NCBI GenBank assembly: GCA_007127495.1
Contig: SKZG01000409.1
Span: forward strand, 1 to 8,371
Direction: 5' to 3'
Origin: Planctomycetales bacterium
GTDB lineage: Bacteria > Planctomycetota > Planctomycetia > Pirellulales > Thermoguttaceae
DNA: 8,371 nt
Position 1 is the stretch's first letter. Each line of letters starts with the position of its first letter. The notes beneath the pieces are model-generated. The model saw only the letters and a program-made list of their open reading frames with translations. It was not told where the DNA came from and made no database searches. The translations under genes were made by a program, and so were the position numbers. Shown here piece after piece: positions 1 to 5,281 of the stretch.

Positions 1-344
1 GGGCCCACGAGTTTTCCGTGCAGCTTCGGGCTTTCGACGCCTCGCGCAGCGGCGCCGGGCTGAGCCTGGCCGTCCTGCTGGGGCTTTGCGGTGCCCTGCT
101 GCAAAAGAGCACCGAGGGCGGCCTGGTTGTGGCCGGCGCCTTGAACCTGGGCGGCTCGATCGACCCCATCCACAACGCCGTCGAAATTGCCGAGTTGGCC
201 ATCGACAAGGGCGCCACCGCGCTGCTGATGCCCGTGACCGCCCGCAAGCAGCTCTTCAACCTGCCCGACGACCTGGCCACGAAGATCGACATCCAGTTCT
301 ACCTCGACGCCAAGGAAGCGCTGGTGAAGTCGCTGGCGGATTGA
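1..344 (+). CDS. brxL: BREX Lon-like protein BrxL, C-terminal end (partial)
   Basis: The reading frame is open from the first full codon at position 3 to the TGA at 342-344, giving the last 113 residues of a larger protein whose start lies outside the window. The segment aligns by eye with the Lon protease P-domain: the region of the Lon Ser loop (here RSGAGLSLAV, residues 15-24), the G-x-L-x-L-x-G strand (residues 45-51), and a tail resembling the last part of Lon (LMPVTARKQLF, then DIQFYLDAKEAL). The wording matches what I know of BrxL, the AAA+/Lon-like protein that usually closes type I BREX phage-defence clusters. The nucleophile and lysine positions of Lon appear to be Gly17 and Val60 of the visible segment, so proteolysis is unlikely. 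The gene is followed at once by an oppositely oriented integrase stump. Other BREX genes would lie upstream and are not visible, so a different Lon-like protein cannot be excluded. Confidence 0.75.
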   Translation, partial: AHEFSVQLRAFDASRSGAGLSLAVLLGLCGALLQKSTEGGLVVAGALNLGGSIDPIHNAVEIAELAIDKGATALLMPVTARKQLFNLPDDLATKIDIQFYLDAKEALVKSLAD

Positions 345-349
345 AAAAA

Positions 350-466
350 GGGGGTGCCATGCTTGCCCAGATACGTATCCCTGCCATTGAGGGTAACGAC
401 AGCCTGCCCGGTCGGCCTGTGCAAGCGATACTTGGGAACCCGGAGCTTACCATGAGAACTCGACAT
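350..466 (-). pseudogene. N-terminal remnant of a tyrosine integrase
   Basis: On the minus strand an ATG at 466-464, preceded by AGGAGG with 5-nt spacing, begins a peptide whose first 39 residues contain VPKYRLHRPTGQAVVTLNGR (residues 10-29) followed by DTYLGKHGTP. From memory, this is the start of a large planctomycete family of tyrosine site-specific recombinases (phage-integrase type), where it precedes the SAM-like core-binding domain. The match stops at about position 350. After that the frame runs antisense into the brxL 3' end and stops at 299, giving a chimeric 55-residue ORF. The core-binding and catalytic domains (Arg...His-x-x-Arg...Tyr) are absent, so it cannot recombine DNA. It lies just downstream of the tRNA-Phe 3' end on the same strand, the usual position of int in tRNA-integrated elements. 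The family call is from recall; the truncation itself is seen in the sequence. Confidence 0.72.
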
Positions 467-471
467 CGCAA

Positions 472-477
472 CCTCCT
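472..477 (-). promoter_or_regulatory. Shine-Dalgarno of the integrase remnant
   Basis: The plus-strand CCTCCT reads AGGAGG on the minus strand, five bases before the ATG at 466-464. This near-perfect site fixes the start of the integrase remnant. It also argues that the longer upstream in-frame reading (to 613, running through the tRNA) is not used. Confidence 0.7.
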
Positions 478-486
478 TTCGACCCC

Positions 487-507
487 AATCCGGTAGTCTA
501 CCGGATT
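487..507. repeat. 21-bp perfect dyad (10-bp arms, 1-bp centre)
   Basis: AATCCGGTAG and CTACCGGATT are exact reverse complements around a single central T at 497. The dyad sits 10 bases upstream of the integrase Shine-Dalgarno (minus strand) and about 77 bases beyond the tRNA 3' end. As DNA it looks like an operator for a dimeric regulator, or an arm site for the recombinase. As RNA on the plus strand it could fold with a 3-nt loop and is followed by a short T run (506-509), so a weak terminator reading is also possible. On the minus strand no T tract follows. Confidence 0.6.
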
Positions 508-557
508 TTCGAGGAAGAACAGGCCGCTCTGTCGACCGCCGAAAGGTATCGTAAGTG

Positions 558-583
558 CTGGATTCGGCGTAGTTTACGTCCAG
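558..583 (-). other. Hairpin in the tRNA-Phe 3' trailer
   Basis: Just after the tRNA discriminator base, the minus strand reads CTGGA, CGTA, AAC, TACG, five unpaired bases, TCCAG. The two arm pairs (579-583 with 558-562, and 575-578 with 568-571) could form an interrupted hairpin of 9 pairs. No U tract follows, so it is not a canonical terminator. It could mark the 3' processing region of the tRNA or inverted core sites for the integrase. The pairing is short and could be chance. Confidence 0.3.
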
Positions 584-656
584 TGGACAGGGCCGGGGTT
601 GAACCGGCGACACCTGGATTTTCAGTCCAGTGCTCTACCAACTGAGCTACCTGTCC
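584..656 (-). tRNA. tRNA-Phe (anticodon GAA)
   Basis: The minus strand gives a full 73-base cloverleaf. The acceptor stem GGACAGG pairs with CCTGTCC. The D arm contains AGCTCAGTTGGTAGAGC. The anticodon stem CTGGA/TCCAG closes the loop CTGAAAA, whose middle bases GAA read Phe codons. The T arm has CCGGTTCAACCCCGG. The discriminator is A at 584. The next bases are CTG, so CCA is not encoded and must be added enzymatically. The gene has its own promoter upstream. Its 3' end faces the integrase remnant and brxL, making it the likely attachment site of the island to the left. Confidence 0.97.
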
Positions 657-679
657 GGTCTCCACGGGAGATCAATGTT

Positions 680-697
680 CGATAGTATATGCTATCG
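680..697. repeat. Inverted repeat over the tRNA promoter -10 box
   Basis: CGATAG (680-685) and CTATCG (692-697) are exact reverse complements separated by TATATG, and they enclose the -10 box of the tRNA promoter. It could be an operator or simply an AT-rich palindrome that eases melting. Six-base arms are short enough to occur by chance. Confidence 0.35.
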
Positions 698-711
698 GAG
701 GATTGTGTCAA
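684..711 (-). promoter_or_regulatory. Sigma70-type promoter for tRNA-Phe
   Basis: On the minus strand, TTGACA (711-706) is followed after 16 bases by TATACT (689-684). The -35 box is a perfect match to consensus and the -10 box is a 5/6 match. The predicted start near 677 leaves about 20 nt of leader before the tRNA 5' end at 656, as expected for a stable RNA promoter. Confidence 0.75.
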
Positions 712-763
712 CCACCCACTGCATGACACGACCCCATTCCGTGAAAGCTCACGTGCCGGCTTC

Positions 764-792
764 TTGACAGGCGTCGGAAGTTGCCTTACACT
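764..792 (+). promoter_or_regulatory. Sigma70-type promoter for the toroid/ExbBD operon
   Basis: TTGACA (764-769) is followed by a 17-base spacer and TACACT (787-792), a perfect -35 and a 4/6 -10. The predicted start near 799 would give a leader of about 150 nt before the ATG at 948. It is divergent from the tRNA promoter, with about 50 bp between the two -35 boxes. No other plus-strand promoter of similar quality is visible before the operon. Confidence 0.6.
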
Positions 793-903
793 GAGCATCT
801 GGGCTCTTCCATGGCTCGGTGCTGAAAGGCCTTGTTTCACAGACGGAATACGGCGCATGCATACCGTGGAAAATCGGCGGCTTCATGCCCCCCAATAATG
901 GTG

Positions 904-920
904 CGTTGCGTTCTGCAACG
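904..920 (+). other. Small leader hairpin before the operon start
   Basis: CGTTGC (904-909) and GCAACG (915-920) form a 6-bp stem with loop GTTCT in the predicted 5' leader, 14 bases upstream of the Shine-Dalgarno. There is no T tract, so it is not a terminator. It might stabilise the mRNA or affect ribosome loading. The rest of the leader shows no riboswitch that I recognise. Confidence 0.3.
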
Positions 921-934
921 AAATTGGTTTGCAA

Positions 935-940
935 GGGAGG
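935..940 (+). promoter_or_regulatory. Shine-Dalgarno deciding the start at 948
   Basis: GGGAGG with 7-base spacing to the ATG at 948-950. It decides between this start and longer in-frame readings (ATG at 885, TTG/CTG-type start near 819), which would bury the signal peptide inside the protein. Confidence 0.7.
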
Positions 941-947
941 TTTATCC

Positions 948-2585
948 ATGCGAAATGGAACTCGTTTCGACGCGGTCAGGTGTCTGTTGCTTGGGTTTGT
1001 ATTCGCGGCGGGCCTCGCGCCGGCGGTTGTCGCCGGACAGGCCGTTGCCGATCCGTTTGGCCCGGAAAGCCCTGCCGTCCGGCAGGCCATCGATCACGGA
1101 CTGAAGTTCATCGAGGGCGAAGAGAAGAGCGAGTCGCGAATGGGTGGACAGGCCCTAATTGGGCTGGCACTCTTGAAACACGGGTCCCATCCGGACCATC
1201 CGCTGATCCAACGTGCGATTGCCACCATCAAGGCGTCGCTGGCCGGCCGAGAACCGGGCCAACTCCGGTCGAATAACGAGATCTACTCCGTCGGTCTCGC
1301 GACGATCTTCCTCCTGGAAGTCGATCCGAGCACCTATCGCCCCGAAATCGAACTCCTGCTGGAAGTCCTCCGACGCACGCAAAAGCCGCACGGTGGCTGG
1401 GGCTATGCCGATCGCGACACGGGTGACACGTCCATGGTGCAATATGCCGCACTTGCCATGTGGGAAGCGAAGCGGGCCGGGTTCGACGTGCCGATGCCGA
1501 TGATCGAAGGCCTGACCGAGTGGCTGCTGCGCACGCAGGATCCCAGCGGAGGGTATGGATACCAGGGGAAGGTGTCGACCACCTGGCAGCCCGTTCCGCA
1601 AAGTCAGATTCGCCTGAGCCTGACGGCGGCCGGGCTGGGAAGCCTGTATATCTGTGCCGACTTGTTGGGATTCTCCGAGCAGGCCCCGCAGCGCGAGGAG
1701 GGCATTCCCCCGGCCTTGCGCGAAGTGCGCGACGACCAACCGGCCGATCGCCGGATTCGCACTCGAATCGATCCCGCCTTGGTCCTTACGGCGCAGCGCC
1801 GGGGCAACCAGTGGATGGCCAATAACTTTCAGCCCGATCCGGAGGGTTGGACCCATTACTACCTGTACGGATTGGAACGTTACATGAGCTTTCGCGAAGC
1901 CCATGAAGGCGAGGGCCACCGCATCCCCTGGTATCGCGCGGGCGCCGGTTTCCTCGTGCGCACTCAGGAGCAAGCCGGCAGTTGGACCGGGCGGGCCGGG
2001 GCCACCGTCGATACCGCATTCGGGCTGCTATTTCTGATGCGGTCCATGAAACGAAGCATCGACAAGGCGCAAGGTTTGGGGGCCGGGTTGATGGTGGGAG
2101 GTCGCGGGTTGCCGCAAGATACCGAGCGGGTCGAGGTGCGCCGCGGTCAAGTGGTTGCTCGGCCGCTGATGGGGCCGGCCGAGGAGCTGCTGGCCATGCT
2201 CGATGACGCTTCCGGGGCCGAGTACGACCGGGCTCTTGCTCAGTTGGCCGACCTGACGCCCGAAGAGGCCCATCGGGTTTTCGGCCGTCAGCCCGACCGT
2301 TTGGAGCAGCTCGCCCGCGAGCAGTCGCCGCAGGCCCGCATTTCCGCAATCCGGGCACTTGGCGCCCGGCGCGACCTCGATGTGGTGCCTCTGCTGATCC
2401 GTGCGTTGGACGATTCCGACGCAGGCGTGGTTCGCGCGGCGCGCGACGCGTTGCGCCGCCTGGCGCGCAGGCCGGCCGGGTTCGGCCTTTCCGACGTGAC
2501 CGATGCCTCCGAACGCGCCGTAGCGATTCGCGAGTGGAAAGCATGGTACCAGGCCGTCCGACCCAATGCCGAGTTTGAGAACTGA
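948..2585 (+). CDS. Exported squalene-cyclase-fold (alpha/alpha toroid) protein with HEAT repeats
   Basis: The product is 545 residues. The start is set by GGGAGG at 935-940 and by a signal peptide: Arg residues near the N-terminus, a hydrophobic core at about 12-28, and likely cleavage after an Ala around 30-34. Residues 60-370 form helical repeats typical of the prenyltransferase/squalene-oxidase superfamily, with QW-like turns TQKPHGGWGYADRDTGD (144-160), TQDPSGGYGYQ (196-206) and TQEQAGSWT (339-347) followed by VDTAFGLLFL. No DXDD motif of class II terpene cyclases is visible, so a structural or binding toroid is more likely than an enzyme. Residues 459-508 read as HEAT/PBS-lyase repeats (ISAIRALGARRDLDVVPLLI, then DSDAGVVRAARDALRRLA). 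It begins an operon with motor genes; the next start is 9 bases away. It probably acts in the periplasm as a scaffold or binding partner of that machine. The fold call is firm; the function is inferred. Confidence 0.82.
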   Translation: MRNGTRFDAVRCLLLGFVFAAGLAPAVVAGQAVADPFGPESPAVRQAIDHGLKFIEGEEKSESRMGGQALIGLALLKHGSHPDHPLIQRAIATIKASLAGREPGQLRSNNEIYSVGLATIFLLEVDPSTYRPEIELLLEVLRRTQKPHGGWGYADRDTGDTSMVQYAALAMWEAKRAGFDVPMPMIEGLTEWLLRTQDPSGGYGYQGKVSTTWQPVPQSQIRLSLTAAGLGSLYICADLLGFSEQAPQREEGIPPALREVRDDQPADRRIRTRIDPALVLTAQRRGNQWMANNFQPDPEGWTHYYLYGLERYMSFREAHEGEGHRIPWYRAGAGFLVRTQEQAGSWTGRAGATVDTAFGLLFLMRSMKRSIDKAQGLGAGLMVGGRGLPQDTERVEVRRGQVVARPLMGPAEELLAMLDDASGAEYDRALAQLADLTPEEAHRVFGRQPDRLEQLAREQSPQARISAIRALGARRDLDVVPLLIRALDDSDAGVVRAARDALRRLARRPAGFGLSDVTDASERAVAIREWKAWYQAVRPNAEFEN

Positions 2586-2594
2586 CCGATTGCC

Positions 2595-3419
2595 GTGAAA
2601 GCCTCACCCTTGCCACATTCCGCCCGTTATTCCCGTGACGGGCTTCAGGTTTCGAACTACGACCGCGTGTTGAGCATGATGCTCGCGGCCCTCCTTTTGA
2701 TTGGGGCCGCCGTGCTGACCCTGCTGATCCTCTGGCTGACCAGCAGGTTCTTTCTCGGCAGGGCGGCCGTTCCCGTCGTGCTCGAACCGATCGGTACGTC
2801 CGATAGCCCCTTGCACGACCAGCGGGACCTCGATACCCCGGAATTCGACCAGACCGACTTGGCCGAGCCGCAAATCGCCGATCGCCTGGCAGCGATTACC
2901 GACGCGGTTTCCTCGCAGCCGGCAATGATGAGTGAGCCGACCGCTGGCGGAACCGCGACCGAAGGCGGAGGAGGCGGCGAACAGGGGGGCGTGTCGCGCC
3001 GCTGGGAACTGACGTTCATGCAAGGCAATACGCTGGAAACCTATGCCCGGCAACTCGACTTCTTCCGGATCGAGTTGGGCGTTCTGGAACCGGGCAATCG
3101 GGTCACGTATGTGTACAACGTGAGCAAGCCGAAACCCGACACGCGAGCCGGCGCCGCCGATGCCGAGAGCCGTTATTACCTGACCTGGCGCGGCGGCGAG
3201 TTGGTTCAGGCCGATCGGGATCTGCTCGCCCGCGCGGGAATCGAGAGCGAGGGGCGCGTCATCCTGAAGTTCCTGCCGCCGGACGTCGAGGCCCTATTGG
3301 CCGACCTCGAGAAAGTGCATGCCGGCGGCCAGGCCGAGCAGGTGCGGCGAACTCGCTTCGGAATCAGCCCGCACGGAAACGGCTACCGTTTTCGGGTCAT
3401 CGACCAGGTGTTTCATTAA
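2595..3419 (+). CDS. Single-pass membrane protein of unknown function, ExbBD-linked
   Basis: The product is 274 residues. The short N-terminus (1-26) precedes one strong membrane segment at about 27-50 (LSMMLAALLLIGAAVLTLLI and on), followed by an acidic region (about 70-95), a Gly-rich linker (EGGGGGEQGG, 123-132) and a folded C-terminal domain of about 140 residues starting at RRWELTFMQGNT. That domain contains RQLDFFRIELGVL, RYYLTWRGGEL and a closing RFGISPHGNGYRFRVIDQ. The anchor, flexible linker and C-terminal domain resemble the architecture of TonB or TolA, but the linker is not Pro/Lys-rich and no TonB fold motif is seen. I recall similar proteins beside planctomycete ExbB genes but know no named family. 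The GTG start lacks a clear Shine-Dalgarno; it lies 9 bases after the previous stop, suggesting translational coupling. No later start keeps the membrane segment whole. It is probably the output or stator partner of the motor. Confidence 0.85.
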   Translation: MKASPLPHSARYSRDGLQVSNYDRVLSMMLAALLLIGAAVLTLLILWLTSRFFLGRAAVPVVLEPIGTSDSPLHDQRDLDTPEFDQTDLAEPQIADRLAAITDAVSSQPAMMSEPTAGGTATEGGGGGEQGGVSRRWELTFMQGNTLETYARQLDFFRIELGVLEPGNRVTYVYNVSKPKPDTRAGAADAESRYYLTWRGGELVQADRDLLARAGIESEGRVILKFLPPDVEALLADLEKVHAGGQAEQVRRTRFGISPHGNGYRFRVIDQVFH

Positions 3420-3428
3420 AGGGAGAGT

Positions 3429-4121
3429 ATGGACCTTACAGCGATTACCGGCTTTTTGGCAGTCTTGATTTACACGGCCTTGGCGCTGATTGCCCTGTGG
3501 GGCGCGTTTTGCGTCATCATGGTATGGCGGCGCGTGGCGCAAGTCCGATTCCGCGACGAGCGGGAGCAGTCGGAGTTTCTCGACCAGCTTGACGAGCAGC
3601 TCCGGGGCGGCGATTTCGACGCGGCCGGCCAAATGTGCGACGGCGACCTGCGCGCCCTGCCCCAACTGGTGCTTCTGGCCGCCGCAAACCGGCAACTCGG
3701 CTTCACCAAGGTGCGCGACGTGCTGGTCGACCGCTTCCGCCGCGACGTACTGGCCGACCTGGAACACCGCCTCAGTTGGGTCGAAACGGTCATCAAGAGC
3801 GCGCCCATGGTCGGCCTGTTCGGCACGGTGGTGGGCATGATGGGCGCCTTCAGCAAGCTGGCCGGGGCACAGGCCGAGGCCGTCTCCCCCAGCATCCTGG
3901 CGAACGACATCAGCTTGGCGCTGATTACCACCGCCTGCGGGCTGGCCATCGCCATTCCGCTGGTCCTGGCCCGGGCGAGCGTCAACGTGCGGATCCGACA
4001 GTTGGAGGATCTGGTGGGTTTCGGGCTGACACGTTTCCTGGAGACGTTCAAAACGGCTTTGGGGCGCGTCCGTGGGCGTGATTCGGATGAAGCAGCGAAA
4101 GGAAGCGATCGTGGCGTTTGA
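3429..4121 (+). CDS. MotA/TolQ/ExbB proton-channel family protein
   Basis: The product is 230 residues, close to the usual length of ExbB/TolQ. Three membrane segments are visible at about 8-32, 121-143 and 161-184, with a cytoplasmic loop of nearly 90 residues between the first two, as in the family. The signature lies in segment 2 (SAPMVGLFGTVVGMMGAF, 124-141) and segment 3 (ISLALITTACGLAIAIPLVL, 161-180). Thr133 and Thr168 match the pore-lining threonines of ExbB/TolQ. Family members form a pentameric inner-membrane channel around ExbD and turn proton flow into motion. The start is the ATG preceded by AAAGGGAG, with rather short spacing and overlapping the stop of the previous gene. The charged C-terminal tail (about 212-230) overlaps the following exbD-type gene. 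The length and the lack of a long coiled tail argue against ZorA or flagellar MotA. The family is secure; the substrate is unknown. Confidence 0.95.
   Translation: MDLTAITGFLAVLIYTALALIALWGAFCVIMVWRRVAQVRFRDEREQSEFLDQLDEQLRGGDFDAAGQMCDGDLRALPQLVLLAAANRQLGFTKVRDVLVDRFRRDVLADLEHRLSWVETVIKSAPMVGLFGTVVGMMGAFSKLAGAQAEAVSPSILANDISLALITTACGLAIAIPLVLARASVNVRIRQLEDLVGFGLTRFLETFKTALGRVRGRDSDEAAKGSDRGV
4098..4105 (+). promoter_or_regulatory. Shine-Dalgarno deciding the GTG start at 4111
   Basis: AAAGGAAG ends five bases before the GTG at 4111-4113. It favours this start over the in-frame GTG at 4072 and ATG at 4087, which have no comparable site and would overlap the preceding gene by 35 to 50 bases. 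Confidence 0.55.
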
Positions 4122-4686
4122 AATTGCCGGCTTCCATGAAACGGCCAACGAAGACGTTGTGGGCGCGCTGTTGCGCCGGCGCCGCGGCGAATCGGTCGAT
4201 ATGGACATCACGCCGATGATCGACATCGTGTTCCTGCTGCTGATCTTCTTCCTGGTCGCCTCCATTCCCGACATGCAGGTCGAGGCCGACCTGCCCCCGG
4301 CACGCCACGGGGTGGGCGTAAACCCCCGTTCCGCCATCGTCTTCACGTTGGCTGAGCGAGGTGGTGGACAACAGGCGGCGAAAGTGTACCTCAGCGACGG
4401 CAAGAGCGGGCAGCCGATTCCCGCCGACTTCGCCGGCCAGGAAGCCGCCATCGAACGGGCACTGCGCGGCGAGGCCGGCGTCGCGCTGCCCGACGACCTC
4501 ACCGAGCAGGAAGCGATCATTCGCCGGGCGGTAGTCGCCGGGTTCCATCAGGCAGGGTTGGCAAACGTGCTGGTCAAGGCCGAAAAGGGCGTGCTGCACC
4601 GCGACGTGGCTCGTGTGACCCGCGCCATTGCCGAAGCCGGCGCCGAAGGCATCCAATTGAATCTGGCCGTGTACGAGATCCGCTGA
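4111..4686 (+). CDS. ExbD/TolR family protein, first copy
   Basis: The product is 191 residues from the GTG at 4111, chosen for its Shine-Dalgarno and an 11-base overlap with the previous gene; GTG 4072 or ATG 4087 are alternatives. A cytoplasmic N-terminus leads to the family hallmark DMDITPMIDIVFLLLIFFLV (30-49), a single membrane segment. Asp38 matches the essential protonatable aspartate of ExbD/TolR. The periplasmic part of nearly 140 residues is longer than in E. coli ExbD (about 140 residues in total) and includes an acidic, Ala-rich helical stretch (about 105-145) before a typical ExbD ending (VLVKAEKGVLHRDVARV, 153-169). It should sit in the pore of the neighbouring ExbB pentamer. 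The stop overlaps the next start by one base (TGATG), so the two ExbD proteins are likely made in matched amounts. Confidence 0.93.
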   Translation: MAFEIAGFHETANEDVVGALLRRRRGESVDMDITPMIDIVFLLLIFFLVASIPDMQVEADLPPARHGVGVNPRSAIVFTLAERGGGQQAAKVYLSDGKSGQPIPADFAGQEAAIERALRGEAGVALPDDLTEQEAIIRRAVVAGFHQAGLANVLVKAEKGVLHRDVARVTRAIAEAGAEGIQLNLAVYEIR

Positions 4687-5186
4687 TGACCCAACCATTT
4701 GCCCCCCCGGCCGACGACACCCAGCCGGTCCGCTTCCACGACGCCGACCAGCGCGAGGCCGACGAGTTGGACATGACCCCCATGGTCGATGTGACGTTCC
4801 TGCTGCTGATCTTCTTCATGGTGACCGCTGCGTTCAGCCTTCAGAAGTCGATCGAGATACCTGCACCCGACCCTGAGCAGGCGGAGCAGGCCCGAACCAT
4901 CCAGCAGATCGAAGACGACACCGACTACGTGGTCGTGCAAGTGGACCAGGACAATACCATTTGGGTGGGCGAGAGCGAGGCACCGAGCGAACAGGACTTG
5001 CTCGTGAAGCTCCGTGCCGCCCGATTTGCCGGCGGCGGCCCTCGGCACGGAGGTCCCTCGAAACTACTGGTCCTGGCCGACACCGGATGCCGCCATGAGA
5101 CGGTGGTTCGCGTGCTTGACGCAGGCAACGCGGTTGGGTTCGAGAGCTTGAGATTGGCCACGGTGGATGAGGACGATTTTTGGTAA
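4686..5186 (+). CDS. ExbD/TolR family protein, second copy
   Basis: The product is 166 residues. The ATG shares its first base with the previous TGA. After a polar N-terminus comes the hallmark LDMTPMVDVTFLLLIFFMV (28-46); Asp35 is the expected proton-carrying residue. The periplasmic domain has the beta-alpha pattern of ExbD: YVVVQVDQDNTIWVGE (81-96), a helix, then SKLLVLADTGCRHETVVRVL (125-144). It is clearly different from the first copy outside the membrane segment, so this is an ancient paralogue pair and not a recent duplication. Structures of ExbB5-ExbD2 place two ExbD chains in one ring, so the pair may form a heterodimer; that is inference. The Trp at the very C-terminus (DEDDFW) is unusual. 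Its stop is followed within two bases by a stem-loop. Confidence 0.94.
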   Translation: MTQPFAPPADDTQPVRFHDADQREADELDMTPMVDVTFLLLIFFMVTAAFSLQKSIEIPAPDPEQAEQARTIQQIEDDTDYVVVQVDQDNTIWVGESEAPSEQDLLVKLRAARFAGGGPRHGGPSKLLVLADTGCRHETVVRVLDAGNAVGFESLRLATVDEDDFW

Positions 5187-5188
5187 CC

Positions 5189-5223
5189 CGAACGGAGAGG
5201 TCGGCGGTGGCGTTTTCCGTTCG
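5189..5223 (+). other. Stem-loop after the ExbD genes
   Basis: CGAACGGA (5189-5196) and TCCGTTCG (5216-5223) are exact reverse complements, extendable by G-U and A-U pairs to about 11 pairs around a 13-base loop. It starts 2 bases after the exbD-type stop, in the 95-base gap before the propeller gene. There is no T tract after it, so it is not a strong intrinsic terminator; attenuation or 3'-end protection of the motor mRNA is possible. No convincing promoter is seen in the gap. Confidence 0.45.
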
Positions 5224-5281
5224 AGTTGGTATGGTCCGGTTCCTCGGCAACCGCGAAAGCCGCAGCCATGTGAGATAGTCT

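Noticed and set aside
487..509. Intrinsic terminator for the tRNA-Phe transcript
   Set aside because: On the minus strand the dyad is followed by GGGG, not a T tract. Only the plus strand has a short T run, and the near-zero loop of the dyad fits a DNA-binding site better.
819..947. Longer N-terminus for the toroid protein (start near 819 or ATG at 885)
   Set aside because: These starts lack a good ribosome site and would put the signal peptide 20-40 residues inside the protein. The ATG at 948 has GGGAGG at ideal spacing and begins the signal peptide directly.
1155..2616. Two long minus-strand frames (272 and 276 codons) opposite the toroid gene
   Set aside because: They lie antisense to a well-supported exported protein and show Arg/Pro/Gly-rich composition without recognisable motifs.
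3294..4520. 408-codon open frame on the minus strand
   Set aside because: It is antisense to the ExbB and ExbD genes, has no family resemblance, and its Ser/Arg/His-rich composition is typical of shadow frames in GC-rich DNA.
3429..5186. Zorya anti-phage system or flagellar MotA/MotB
   Set aside because: Although near a defence gene, the ExbB-type protein is only 230 residues without the long cytoplasmic tail of ZorA. The partners are short ExbD proteins with no peptidoglycan-binding OmpA domain, and no ZorC/D/E-type genes are present.
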